Positions 26,806-35,732 of a DNA stretch of 64,000 nucleotides are shown piece by piece; position 1 is the stretch's first letter; every line of letters begins with the position of its first letter. The notes under the pieces are model-generated. The model searched no databases. It was not told the DNA's origin and saw only the letters and a list, made by a program, of their open reading frames with translations. A program made the translations under genes and the position numbers. The stretch comes from Bradyrhizobium genosp. L. Its GTDB lineage: Bacteria; Pseudomonadota; Alphaproteobacteria; Rhizobiales; Xanthobacteraceae. The DNA lies in assembly GCF_015624485.1 (NCBI RefSeq), contig NZ_CP061378.1, positions 3,348,001 through 3,412,000 of the forward strand. The letters are read 5' to 3'.

Positions 26806-28401
26806 ATGGATTGGTCGCAGCACGCAATTCCGCCGATGCGGCTCGAGCCGCGCTTTGGCGATCGCGTCGTGCCGGCCTTCGTGGAACGGCCGCATAGCCT
26901 CTGGGCGATGATCGAACAGGCGGTCGCACAGAACGGCGACGGCGAGGCGCTGGTCTGTGGCGATGTGCGCCTGAGCTGGCGCGAGGTCGCAGCCCAATCG
27001 GCAAAGGTCGCGGCGGGCTTCGCGAAGCTCGGGCTTGCGCCCGGCGACCGCGTCGCGATCCTGCTCGGCAACCGTATCGAATTCGTGCTGACGCTGTTTG
27101 CCGCCGCGCATGCCGGCCTCGTGACGGTGCTGCTCTCGACCCGCCAGCAGAAACCCGAGATCGCCTATGTGCTGAACGATTGCGGCGCCAAGGCGCTGGT
27201 GCACGAGGCTACGCTCGCCGAGCGCATCCCCGACGCCGCCGACATTCCCGGCCTCATCAATCGTATCGCCGTCAGTGACGACGGCGACTCGCCATTCGCC
27301 GCGCTGCGCGACCATGCGCCGTCCGCCGTGCCGGCGGAGGTGAGGGAAGAGGACACGGCGATGATCCTCTACACTTCGGGCACGACAGGAAAACCAAAAG
27401 GCGCGATGCTTGCGCATTGCAACATCATCCACTCCTCGATGGTGTTCGTGTCGACCTTGAAGCTGACGCAGGCCGATCGCTCGATCGCGGCGGTGCCGCT
27501 CGCGCATGTCACCGGCGCTGTCGCCAACGTCACGGCGATGTTGCGCTGTGCCGGCACGCTGATCATCATGCCGGAGTTCAAGGCCTCTGAGTATCTCAAG
27601 CTCGCGGCGCGCGAGCGCGTCAGCTACACCGTGATGGTGCCGACGATGTACAATCTCTGCCTGTTGCAGCCGGATTTCGACAGCACCGATCTGTCGAGCT
27701 GGCGCATCGGCGGCTTCGGCGGCGCGCCGATGCCGGTCGCGACCATCGAAAAGCTCGACGCCAAGATTCCGGGGCTCAAGCTCGCCAATTGCTACGGCGC
27801 GACCGAGACCACGTCGCCGTCGACCTTGATGCCGGGTGAGTTGACCGCCAGCCATATCGACAGCGTCGGCCTGCCGTGCCCCGGCGCCGAGATCATCGTG
27901 ATGGGATCTGATGGCCGCGAAGTGCCGCGCGGCGAGATCGGTGAGCTGTGGATTCGCAGCGCCTCCGTCATCAAAGGCTACTGGAACAATCCGAAGGCGA
28001 GCGCCGAGAGTTTTACCGCGGGCTTCTGGCACTCCGGCGATCTCGGCTCGGTCGATGCGCAGAACTTCGTCCGCGTGTTCGACCGCCAGAAGGACATGAT
28101 CAACCGCGGCGGCCTGAAGATCTATTCCGCCGAGGTGGAGTCGGTGTTGGCGGGCCATCCTGCCGTGATCGAGAGCGCGATCATCGCAAAGCCATGCCCG
28201 GTGCTCGGCGAGCGCGTGCATGCTGTCATCGTGACCCGCGCCGAGGTGAGCGCCGACGCCTTGCGTGCGTGGTGCGCCGAGCGGCTGTCCGACTACAAGG
28301 TGCCGGAGACCATCGCGCTGACCTCGGATCCGCTGCCGCGCAATGCCAACGGCAAGGTGATCAAGCGGCAGTTGCGGGAGGGCCTGGCGGACCGAGCGTA
28401 A
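26806..28401 (+). CDS. Class I adenylate-forming acyl-CoA synthetase
   Basis: 531 residues. The AMP-binding P-loop is ILYTSGTTGKPKGA (about 187-200), followed by NCYGATETTSPS, WHSGDLGSVD, DRQKDMINRGG and the catalytic Lys near the end in NANGKVIKRQL. This is the fatty-acid or aromatic acid CoA ligase type; the carboxylic acid substrate is not evident. The ATG at 26806 begins MDWSQHAIPP, 11 bases after panB, and a longer open frame overlapping panB is out of family. Whether it is functionally linked to panB is unknown. Confidence 0.9.
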   Translation: MDWSQHAIPPMRLEPRFGDRVVPAFVERPHSLWAMIEQAVAQNGDGEALVCGDVRLSWREVAAQSAKVAAGFAKLGLAPGDRVAILLGNRIEFVLTLFAAAHAGLVTVLLSTRQQKPEIAYVLNDCGAKALVHEATLAERIPDAADIPGLINRIAVSDDGDSPFAALRDHAPSAVPAEVREEDTAMILYTSGTTGKPKGAMLAHCNIIHSSMVFVSTLKLTQADRSIAAVPLAHVTGAVANVTAMLRCAGTLIIMPEFKASEYLKLAARERVSYTVMVPTMYNLCLLQPDFDSTDLSSWRIGGFGGAPMPVATIEKLDAKIPGLKLANCYGATETTSPSTLMPGELTASHIDSVGLPCPGAEIIVMGSDGREVPRGEIGELWIRSASVIKGYWNNPKASAESFTAGFWHSGDLGSVDAQNFVRVFDRQKDMINRGGLKIYSAEVESVLAGHPAVIESAIIAKPCPVLGERVHAVIVTRAEVSADALRAWCAERLSDYKVPETIALTSDPLPRNANGKVIKRQLREGLADRA

Positions 28402-28554
28402 GGGCAGCGGCAATTGCCCCCGTTAACGCTTTGATCCACCTCGCTTTGCCTTGCCTCTGCCACACCGTTAGGGTAACGCCGCCGCGAGTGGGGGACGAGC
28501 GTTCGGGCGGGGCCGGCCCGAGGCGCATGTTTCGTGGGGATGGGATACCTTTAA

Positions 28555-29208
28555 GTGTCTGAATTATTTGATGAAGTCGACGAGGAAGTCCGTCGCGAAC
28601 AGCTCAAGAAGCTGTGGGACAGATACTCGCTCCTGATCATCGCGCTGGCGATCCTGGTCGTCGCGGGTGTCGGCGGCTGGCGCGGCTACCAATATTTCGA
28701 GGCCAAGAAGGCCGCCGAGGCCGGTGCGGCCTTCGACCGCGCCGCCGAGCTGTCCGAGCAGAACAAGCACGCCGAGGCCGAGGCGGCGTTTGCCGATCTC
28801 GCTGCCAAGGCGCCGTCCGGCTATCGCAATCTGGCGCGCCTGCGCATGGCCGCCGAGGTCGCGGCCCGCGATCCGCAGGCCGCCGCAAAACTGTATGACG
28901 AGATTTCGGCCGACCGCAGCGTCGGCGGCCCCGAGCAGGACCTGGCGCGGATCCGCGCCGCGCAGCTCGTGATGGATTCGACGACCTATCCGAACATGCT
29001 GCAGCGGCTCGAGCCGGCGACTGCCGAGGGCTCGACCTTCCGCCACACCGCACGCGAAATGCTGGCGGTGTCGGCCTGGCACGCCAACGATGCCACCGCC
29101 GCGCGGAAATGGCTGGATCTGATTGCCAATGACGGCGACACGCCGCCGAGCCTGCGCTCGCGCGCCGAGGCGCTGCAGGCGCTGCTGCCGCCCGTCGCCA
29201 AGAGCTGA
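28555..29208 (+). CDS. YfgM-like membrane-anchored TPR protein (DUF2133-type)
   Basis: 217 residues. A short cytoplasmic N-terminus (ELFDEVDEEVRREQLKKLWD) is followed by one membrane helix at about 24-42 and a periplasmic TPR-like domain with Ala-rich helices. This is the arrangement of YfgM, which works with the periplasmic chaperone network at the SecYEG translocon. The start is GTG at 28555. As in many proteobacteria it precedes der, but here a lipoprotein stands where bamB often is. Confidence 0.82.
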   Translation: MSELFDEVDEEVRREQLKKLWDRYSLLIIALAILVVAGVGGWRGYQYFEAKKAAEAGAAFDRAAELSEQNKHAEAEAAFADLAAKAPSGYRNLARLRMAAEVAARDPQAAAKLYDEISADRSVGGPEQDLARIRAAQLVMDSTTYPNMLQRLEPATAEGSTFRHTAREMLAVSAWHANDATAARKWLDLIANDGDTPPSLRSRAEALQALLPPVAKS

Positions 29209-29253
29209 ACCAAGAGCTGACCGGCGAAACCAAGTTTGAGTGAGAGATCGACC

Positions 29254-29817
29254 ATGCGCCGCTCGCAACGCCTGATCGCAGCCGCAGTTCTCGTCTCGCT
29301 TTGCAGCGTGCTGGCGGGCTGCGGTGGCGGCGGAATGGCCAATTTCGACCCGAGCGATTTGCTCGACTTCCTCGACACCAAGAAGAAGCTGCCGGGCGAC
29401 CGCAAGCCGGTATTCCCCGACGGCGTTCCGGGCCTCGAGCAGGGCGTGCCGAAGGATCTCTACAAGGGCGCGCAGGAACAGCAGCTCGAGCAGCAGAATG
29501 CCGACGCCGCCGCCGCGACCGCCGCGCCGCCGCCTGAGCCGGCGAAGCCCGCCAAGAAGAAGGGCAGGAGCAAGCCGGCTGCCACCGCCAGCACCGCGCC
29601 GGCCGCCGATCAGGCCGCCCCTGCCGAGGAAGGCGCGAGCCCGGCGCTGCCGCCGGAGCCGAAGCCGAAGCCGAAGAAGATCGTGCGCCGCCGCACCACC
29701 GCGCCGCCTCCTGACGACCAGGCGCAGCAGCCGGCCGCGCAGCAGGCGGCCCCGGCTACGCAACAGTCCGGCGGGTCGTTCCCCGCGCCGGTGCCGAGCG
29801 GCACCTTCTCGCGCTAA
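29254..29817 (+). CDS. Proline/alanine-rich lipoprotein between yfgM-like gene and der
   Basis: 187 residues. The signal peptide ends in the lipobox VLAGC (Cys at about 25), so the protein is lipidated. After a short conserved-looking part (FDPSDLLDFLDTKKKLPGDR, FPDGVPGLEQGVPKDLYKGA) the rest from about residue 75 is low-complexity Ala, Pro, Lys and Gln, likely disordered and able to span the periplasm. The function is unknown. It is 45 bases behind the YfgM-like gene, in the place where bamB, an outer-membrane assembly lipoprotein, is often found, but has no PQQ propeller. Confidence 0.72.
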   Translation: MRRSQRLIAAAVLVSLCSVLAGCGGGGMANFDPSDLLDFLDTKKKLPGDRKPVFPDGVPGLEQGVPKDLYKGAQEQQLEQQNADAAAATAAPPPEPAKPAKKKGRSKPAATASTAPAADQAAPAEEGASPALPPEPKPKPKKIVRRRTTAPPPDDQAQQPAAQQAAPATQQSGGSFPAPVPSGTFSR

Positions 29818-29830
29818 CGGTCAGTCGAAT

Positions 29831-29980
29831 TTCACCTCGTCCCCGCTTGCGGGGAGAGGTCGGAATTCATGCTGAGCATGAATTCCGGGTGAGGGGGGCT
29901 TCCACGAACTCCGTGTGAGCGGAGTTGGCGGAAGCAGCCCCTCACTCCAACCCTCTCCCCGTAAGGACGGGGCGAGGGAG
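29831..29980. repeat. Palindromic dispersed repeat, family A, copy 2
   Basis: 150 bases in the same orientation as copy 1 at 15226. Shared blocks include TTCACCTCG, CTTGCGGGGA-AGGTCGGAA-like text, CCGGGTGAGGGGG, GGAAGCAGCCCCTCAC and CCAACCCTCTCCCCGTAAG. The internal hairpin is GGAATTCATGCTGAGCATGAATTCC here. Its centre differs from copy 1 while keeping the pairing, as expected of a mobile or structurally constrained palindrome. Confidence 0.8.
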
Positions 29981-30059
29981 ACCAGCCCGATTTGCTTCGA
30001 CCAGCCATCACGCATGCTGTAGGCCTAACCGCAGCCCATTCACTCGCACGCCGTAGTCC

Positions 30060-31442
30060 ATGTCTTTCACCATCGCTATTATCGGCCGGCCCAATGTCGG
30101 AAAGTCGACCCTGTTCAACCGGCTGGTCGGGCAAAAACTCGCGCTGGTCGATGACGAGCCCGGAGTGACGCGCGACCGCCGCGAGGGCCAGGCCCGGCTT
30201 TACGATCTCGACTTCACGATCATCGACACCGCGGGCCTCGACGAAGGCGCCAAGGGCTCGCTGACGGCGCGGATGCAGGAGCAGACCGAGACCGCGATCG
30301 AACTCGCGGACGCCCTGATGTTCGTGATCGACGCCCGGGTCGGGCTGACGCCGACCGACCGCGCCTTCGCCGATTTCGCCCGCCGCGCCAACAAGCCGGT
30401 CGTGCTGATCGCCAACAAGGCCGAGGGCAAGCATGGCGAGATCGGCGCGATGGAATCCTACGCCCTCGGGCTCGGCGATCCCGTGCAGATTTCAGCCGAG
30501 CATGGCGAGGGCATGGGCGACCTCCACGAGGCGCTGCGCGTGCTGGTGCCCGAAGCCGCCGAGGCGGACGATGAGATCGCGGATGAGGACGACATCTCGG
30601 AGGAGGAGGCTGCGCAGCGTCCGATCCGCGTCGCCATCGTCGGCCGGCCCAATGCCGGGAAGTCGACCTTGATCAACCATCTGCTCGGCGAGGAGCGGCT
30701 GCTGACCAGCCCCGAGGCCGGCACCACGCGCGATTCGATCGCGGTCGAGATCACCTGGCAGGGCCGCCAGTTCCGCGTGTTCGACACCGCCGGACTGCGC
30801 CGTCGCGCGCGGATCGAGGAGAAGCTGGAGAAGCTCTCGGTCGCCGACGCGCTGCGCGCGGTGCGCTTCGCCGAGGTCGTGGTGATGATGATGGATGCGC
30901 AGAACAAGTTCGAGGAGCAGGACCTGCGCATCGCCGATCTGATCGAGCGCGAGGGCCGTGCCATCGTGCTCGCGGTCAACAAATGGGATCTGGTCGAGCG
31001 CAAGCCGAACCAGATCTCGCAATTGCGCACCGACGCCGATCACTGGCTGCCGCAGGTCAAGGGCGTGCCGATCGTCGCCGTCTCCGGCCTGATGGGCGAG
31101 GGCATCGACCGCCTGATGACCGCGATCCAGGAGGCTTATGCGGTCTGGAACCGGCGCTTGCCGACCTCGGCGCTCAATCGCTGGTTCGAGCAGGCGATCC
31201 AGGCCAATCCGCCGCCGGCGGTGTCCGGCCGAAGGCTGAAGCTGAACTATATCACGCAGGTCAAGGCGCGGCCGCCGAGCTTTGTGCTGTTCTGCTCGCG
31301 CGCCGATGCGATCCCGAAATCCTATCTGCGCTATCTCACGAACTCGCTGCGCGAAACCTTCGATCTGCCGGGTACGCCGGTCAGGATCACGCTGCGCGAG
31401 AAGGCCAATCCGTTCGCCCACAAGCGCAAGCGCCCGTCATGA
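30060..31442 (+). CDS. der: Ribosome biogenesis GTPase Der (EngA)
   Basis: 460 residues with two tandem GTPase domains and a KH-like C-terminus. Domain 1 has [17 protein letters not shown] and NKAEGK; domain 2 has [17 protein letters not shown] and NKWDL. The linker is acidic ([16 protein letters not shown]). Der acts in 50S subunit assembly and is essential in most bacteria. The stop overlaps the start of the truncated transporter gene. Confidence 0.96.
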   Translation: MSFTIAIIGRPNVGKSTLFNRLVGQKLALVDDEPGVTRDRREGQARLYDLDFTIIDTAGLDEGAKGSLTARMQEQTETAIELADALMFVIDARVGLTPTDRAFADFARRANKPVVLIANKAEGKHGEIGAMESYALGLGDPVQISAEHGEGMGDLHEALRVLVPEAAEADDEIADEDDISEEEAAQRPIRVAIVGRPNAGKSTLINHLLGEERLLTSPEAGTTRDSIAVEITWQGRQFRVFDTAGLRRRARIEEKLEKLSVADALRAVRFAEVVVMMMDAQNKFEEQDLRIADLIEREGRAIVLAVNKWDLVERKPNQISQLRTDADHWLPQVKGVPIVAVSGLMGEGIDRLMTAIQEAYAVWNRRLPTSALNRWFEQAIQANPPPAVSGRRLKLNYITQVKARPPSFVLFCSRADAIPKSYLRYLTNSLRETFDLPGTPVRITLREKANPFAHKRKRPS

Positions 31443-32365
31443 GCGAGGAGGCGGCAAGCGGCACCACCGACGCGCCGCCAGCGCGCGGCGCCGCCGTGAT
31501 CTTCATCTTCGTCACCATCCTGCTCGACACGCTGGCGCTCGGCGTGGTGATCCCGATCCTGCCGAAGCTGATCGAGAGCTTCGTCGACAACGACACCGCG
31601 AGCGCCGCCCGCATCTTCGGGCTGTTCGGCCAGATCGATCCGCGTCTGCCATTCTGGGTCGCGGCCGGCTTGAGCTTTGCCAATGGCCTCTACGGCCTCT
31701 TGATCCTGCCGGAGTCGCTGCCTGTCGCGCGCCGCGCGCCGTTTCGCTGGCGGAGCGCCAATCCGGTCGGCGCGTTGCATCTGTTGCGCTCGAACCGCGT
31801 GCTCGCCGGGCTGTCGCTGGCGAATTTCTTCGCCCAGCTTGCTCATGTCGTGCTGCCGTCGGTGTTCGTGCTCTATGCGACCTATCGTTACGGCTGGGAC
31901 GCCGGCACCGTCGGCGCGACCCTGGCGCTGGTCGGCCTCTGCGCCATGATCGTGCAGGGCGCGGCGATCGGCCCGATCGTCAAGCATTTCGGCGAGCGCA
32001 ACACGCTGTTCCTTGGGCTCGCCTTCGGCGCGGCGGGGTTCTTCATCTTCGGCGCGGCACCGACCGGGCACCTGTTCTGGATCGGCATTCCCGTGATGGC
32101 GCTGTGGGGCATTGCCGGCGCCGCGACCCAGGCGCTGACCACGCAGCTCGTGGCGGCAGATCAGCAGGGCCAATTGCAGGGCGCCACCACCAGCGTGCAG
32201 AGTGTCTCGCAGCTGATCGGCCCGTTCCTGTTCACGCTGACCTTTGCGTATTTCATCGGTGGCAACGCGCCGCTGAAGATGCCCGGTGCGCCGTTCTATC
32301 TGGCGGCTGTGCTGTTGCTGCTGGCGCTGCTGATCGCGTGGCGCGCGATGGCGCAGAAAGCGTAG
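31439..32365 (+). CDS. TetA-like MFS transporter with large internal deletion
   Basis: 308 residues where this family has about 410. Helix 1 is intact ([19 protein letters not shown]), then at residues 64/65 the sequence jumps from ARIFGLFG straight to [20 protein letters not shown], which in relatives lies about 110 residues later, in helix 6. Helices 2-5 with the motif A loop are therefore missing, while the frame and the C-terminal half remain intact. Transport activity is doubtful. The start overlaps the der stop, and the stop codon is supplied by the inverted-repeat element that begins at 32361. Confidence 0.75.
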   Translation: MSEEAASGTTDAPPARGAAVIFIFVTILLDTLALGVVIPILPKLIESFVDNDTASAARIFGLFGQIDPRLPFWVAAGLSFANGLYGLLILPESLPVARRAPFRWRSANPVGALHLLRSNRVLAGLSLANFFAQLAHVVLPSVFVLYATYRYGWDAGTVGATLALVGLCAMIVQGAAIGPIVKHFGERNTLFLGLAFGAAGFFIFGAAPTGHLFWIGIPVMALWGIAGAATQALTTQLVAADQQGQLQGATTSVQSVSQLIGPFLFTLTFAYFIGGNAPLKMPGAPFYLAAVLLLLALLIAWRAMAQKA

Positions 32366-32450
32366 GGTGGGCAAAGCGCAAGCGTGCCCACCATCTCGAG
32401 CACACCGTGAATGGTGGGCACGGCGCAAGTGCGCCTTTGCCCACCCTACG
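32361..32450. repeat. Inverted-repeat element, family D, copy 1
   Basis: 90 bases with perfect 16-base terminal inverted repeats, CGTAGGGTGGGCAAAG and CTTTGCCCACCCTACG, and inner partial pairing (GTGCCCACCAT with ATGGTGGGCAC). It lies partly inside the transporter gene, whose TAG stop is bases 3-5 of the element. A related copy is at 32942-33025. Confidence 0.85.
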
Positions 32451-32458
32451 CGTTGCCG

Positions 32459-32845
32459 CTAATCCTCCGCCGGCACCGAATGGTGCTCGTGCACGATGCG
32501 CCATTCGCCGTCGATCTTGCGCAATCCGATCGTCAACCTGAACTGAAACGTATCCTGTGGCGGGCCGCACCGCATCACCGCGACGGCGAAGGCGACATCA
32601 TTGCCGGCCGTGATCGCGAGATCCTCGACATCGAAGGCGTATGGAGCCTTCTGACAGCCGAAGAACAGGTCCCAGGTTTTCCTGTACTCAGCCAGTCCGC
32701 GCGACTGGAACGGCGGCGGCACGTCGAACATCACGATGTCCTTGTCGTGATGGGCGAGAACGCCCGCATAGTCGTGCCGGCGGACGGCGTCCGCCCATGT
32801 TTCGATCAGCGCCTTGATTTGGGCTTCGGCGTCGTGCTGCGTCAT
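32459..32845 (-). CDS. SnoaL/NTF2-like (DUF4440-type) protein
   Basis: 128 residues. The fold is suggested by AQIKALIETWADAVRRHDYA, HHDKDIVMFDVPPPF and the C-terminal IDGEWRIVHEHHSVP, the standard NTF2-like cone ending. Such small proteins act as isomerases, hydrolases or ligand binders; here no function can be assigned. The gene is bounded on both sides by inverted-repeat elements of one family (32361-32450 and 32942-33025). Confidence 0.78.
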   Translation of the reverse strand: MTQHDAEAQIKALIETWADAVRRHDYAGVLAHHDKDIVMFDVPPPFQSRGLAEYRKTWDLFFGCQKAPYAFDVEDLAITAGNDVAFAVAVMRCGPPQDTFQFRLTIGLRKIDGEWRIVHEHHSVPAED

Positions 32846-32941
32846 GGTTCCGCTCCGCGTGCTGGCTGGCGTGCACCCCGAGGACGAACGTCAAGACGTC
32901 TATCCGACACGCGCGGAGTGAATTTATTTGGGCGAACAGAT

Positions 32942-33025
32942 CGTAGGGCGGGTTAGCGAAGCGTGACCCGCCGCTGTCTTGATGGGAAAGGCGGTGGGTT
33001 ACGCCTTCGGCTAACCCACCCTACG
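32942..33025. repeat. Inverted-repeat element, family D, copy 2
   Basis: 84 bases with 16-base terminal inverted repeats CGTAGGGCGGGTTAGC and GCTAACCCACCCTACG (one mismatch). The first seven bases of the ends equal those of copy 1 and the inner sequence differs, so it is a subfamily. It lies beside the end of the second binding-protein gene. Confidence 0.8.
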
Positions 33026-33034
33026 GCAGCTCGT

Positions 33035-34261
33035 TTATTTCTTCACCAGCGGGCAGTCGCTGGCCTCGAGCGGCTTGGCGGCGTCTTCCGGCGAGATGGT
33101 GGCGATCAGCTTGTAATAGTCCCACGGGTATTTCGACTCTTCCGGCTTCTTCACCTCGAACAAATAGGCCGGGATGATGCGGCGACCGTCGATGCGCAGC
33201 GGGCCCTTGCCGAACAGGGGATCGTCGGTCGGGATCTCCTTCATCTTGGCGACGACCTTGGCGCCGTCATGCGGGTTGCCGCCCATCGCGTCCAGCGCCT
33301 TCAAATAATGCAGCACGCCGGCATAGACGCCGGCGACCGTCATCGAGGGCATCGAGCCCTTCGGCGAGCGCGCCTGGAAGCGCTTCGACCAGGCCCGGGT
33401 CTGGTCGTTCATGTCCCAGTAGAACGATTCCGTGAAGGTGAGGCCCTGCGCGATCTTCAGGCCGAGCGCATGCACGTCGTTGACGAACAGCAGCAGCGCG
33501 GCGAGCTTCTGGCCGCCCGCAGTAATGCCAAATTCGGACGCCTGCTTGATCGCGTTGGTGGTGTCGCCGCCGGCATTGGCGAGCCCGATGATCTTGGCCT
33601 TGGAGGCCTGCGCCTGGAGCAGGAAGGAGGAGAAATCAGCAGTGTTGAGCGGATGCTTGACGCCGCCGAGCACCTTGCCGCCATTGGCTGATACCACCGC
33701 CGAAGTGTCGCGCTCCAGCGCGTGGCCGAACGCGTAGTCGGCGGTGAGGAAGAACCAGCTGTCGCCGCCGGCCTTGGTCAGCGCCTTGCCGGTGCCGTTG
33801 GCGAGCATGTAGGTGTCGAAGGTGTAGGAGATCGTGTTGGCGTTACAGGCCTTGCCGGTGAGGTCGGCGGTCGCCGCGCCCGAATTGAGCACGATCGAGT
33901 TCTTCTCTTTGGCAAGGTTGCTCACCGCGAGCGCCACGCCGGAGTTCGGCGTGTCGGTGATCATGTCGACCTTCTCGTTGTCGATCCAGTTGCGCGCGAT
34001 ATTGACGCCGACGTCGGGCTTGTTCTGGTGATCGCCGGAGACCACCTCGATCTTCCAGCCCTTGGCGAGCATGCCGGAATCCTCGACCGCCATGTTGGCC
34101 GCGGCCACCGAGTTCGGGCCGCCGATGTCGGCATAGAGGCCCGACATGTCGTTCAGCACGCCGATCTTGACGTTCTTGTCCTGGGCAAAAGCGGGTGCCG
34201 CAACGCCAAAAGCGGCGCAGGCGAGAAGCACGGCACAGCGCCGCGCGAGCGTCGTCGTCAT
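33035..34261 (-). CDS. Orphan Liv-type substrate-binding protein
   Basis: 408 residues with a signal peptide (CAVLLACAAFGVAAPAFAQD). It is a close paralogue of the binding protein at 19197: both share VKIG-LSGLY-DIGGP-like openings, SGDHQNKPD, PNSGVALAV, WFFLTADYAFG-ALERDT and the ending EIPTDDPLFGKG. No ATPase or permease gene lies beside it, so it may lend a second specificity to the liv transporter or serve one elsewhere. The ATG at 34261 follows CAGGGAGGG. A longer open frame to 34363 lacks similarity. Confidence 0.87.
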   Translation of the reverse strand: MTTTLARRCAVLLACAAFGVAAPAFAQDKNVKIGVLNDMSGLYADIGGPNSVAAANMAVEDSGMLAKGWKIEVVSGDHQNKPDVGVNIARNWIDNEKVDMITDTPNSGVALAVSNLAKEKNSIVLNSGAATADLTGKACNANTISYTFDTYMLANGTGKALTKAGGDSWFFLTADYAFGHALERDTSAVVSANGGKVLGGVKHPLNTADFSSFLLQAQASKAKIIGLANAGGDTTNAIKQASEFGITAGGQKLAALLLFVNDVHALGLKIAQGLTFTESFYWDMNDQTRAWSKRFQARSPKGSMPSMTVAGVYAGVLHYLKALDAMGGNPHDGAKVVAKMKEIPTDDPLFGKGPLRIDGRRIIPAYLFEVKKPEESKYPWDYYKLIATISPEDAAKPLEASDCPLVKK

Positions 34262-34435
34262 CAGAAAGTCCCTCCCTGTGATGCGTCCCGGACGGCCCTC
34301 TTGAGACGGGGCCTTCGTGCCGGGCGTGTTGTGTCGGTTCCCGATTATCCTGTCCGCGGGCAAGCGGCAATCCGCATAAAGCCGGAGACACTGCGTCGAA
34401 GCGTCATCCCGCCTCCCATGTTTTTTGTGATTGCC

Positions 34436-35560
34436 TCATTTCAGGGCATCCGAGGTCAGCTTGAATTTCTGGATCCGCTTGCCTTCGACCTCGCCGGTAT
34501 AGACGTTGCCTTGCTGGTCGACCGCCATGACGTGCAGCAGCGCGAACTGCCCGGCATTGCGGCCGCTATGGCCGAAGGTGCCGACCACGGTGCCGTCATC
34601 GCGCTTGATGACGCGGATCTCGTTGTTGGCGCCGTCGGCATTGAGCAGATAGGTCTGCTTCGGATCGGGCCACAGCGCGAGATCGAACACCGCTCCGTCG
34701 CCGCGGGTGTTCTTCTCGTAGGCGAATTCCTTGACGAAGGTGCCATCCTTCCTGAACACCTGGACGCGATCCTGGCTGCGGTCGCAGACATAGACCAGCC
34801 CGTCACTGGCGAGCTTGATACAATGCACGGGATTGCCGAACTGCTCCTGCTCAGGTGCTGCGGGATCATAGGCCGGCTGCTTGTCATCGTTCGGCGTCTT
34901 GCCATGGCCGCCCCACAGCCGCTTGAAGGCGAGCGTGGTGGCGTCGAACACGATGACGCGGCGATTGCCGTAGCCGTCGGCGACATAGAGCTCGTTCGCG
35001 GCCTTGTCGATCGCGATCCCCGCGGGGCGGCCGAGCTGGGTGGTGTCGTTGCTGCTGGTGCGCGGCGCGATCTTGCCGATCTGTCCGAGATATTTGCCGT
35101 CGAGCGAAAACTTCAGGATCGCGCTGTCGTCATCGGCATTGCCGCCGATCCAGACGAAGCCGCGCTCGTCGACCTCGATGCCGTGCTCGCGGCCGACCCA
35201 TTGATAACCATCGCCTGGGCCACCCCAGGAGCGCAGCAGATTGCCGTCGACATCGAACTCCAGCACCGGCGGCGCCGGTACGCAGCATTTGGCACGCGGC
35301 GGCGTGAGCGCGGCGGCCTTCTCGCCATCGCTCAGCGAGCGCGGCCGGTGGATCACCCAGATATGCCCCTGCCAATCGACGGTGATGCCGCCGATCTGGC
35401 CGATGATCCAGTCGTTCGGCAGGTGCTTCGGCCAGGAGGCATCGGCGGCGAAGGTCGGGACGTCGCCGGCTTGCGCGGATCGCGGCGCGAGGACGGAGAG
35501 CGAGGCGAGGAGGATGAATCCGGACAGAATGGAGCGCGCACGATTGAACGTCGGCGTCAT
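34436..35560 (-). CDS. Secreted NHL-repeat beta-propeller protein
   Basis: 374 residues. The signal peptide is ILSGFILLASLSVLAPRSAQA. The mature part has NHL-type blades, each with a Gly-IAVD-x-YVAD pattern: GGITVDWQGHIWVIHRP, HGIEVDERGFVWIGGN, AGIAIDKAANELYVADGYGN, HCIKLASDGLVYVCDRSQDR, MAVDQQGNVYTGEVEGKRIQ. This resembles peptidyl-alpha-hydroxyglycine lyase-like propellers of bacteria, whose role is mostly unknown. It follows the orphan binding-protein gene in the same orientation (its stop is 174 bases before that gene) and may be co-expressed with it. Confidence 0.8.
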   Translation of the reverse strand: MTPTFNRARSILSGFILLASLSVLAPRSAQAGDVPTFAADASWPKHLPNDWIIGQIGGITVDWQGHIWVIHRPRSLSDGEKAAALTPPRAKCCVPAPPVLEFDVDGNLLRSWGGPGDGYQWVGREHGIEVDERGFVWIGGNADDDSAILKFSLDGKYLGQIGKIAPRTSSNDTTQLGRPAGIAIDKAANELYVADGYGNRRVIVFDATTLAFKRLWGGHGKTPNDDKQPAYDPAAPEQEQFGNPVHCIKLASDGLVYVCDRSQDRVQVFRKDGTFVKEFAYEKNTRGDGAVFDLALWPDPKQTYLLNADGANNEIRVIKRDDGTVVGTFGHSGRNAGQFALLHVMAVDQQGNVYTGEVEGKRIQKFKLTSDALK

Positions 35561-35732
35561 TGTTGCCTCCCGTGATTGTTCTTGGCGGGTATCCCACTTG
35601 GGCGCGCAGTCAATCGCGGGGCGGGAGAGGAGTCAATTGCCGTGTCGGCATCGCAGGAATTGCACGGCTGCGTTGCATGCTCTGTCCCGGTACAGTATGG
35701 ACCCTGCCATCTCAGGTAGCGAGGTCGCGTGC

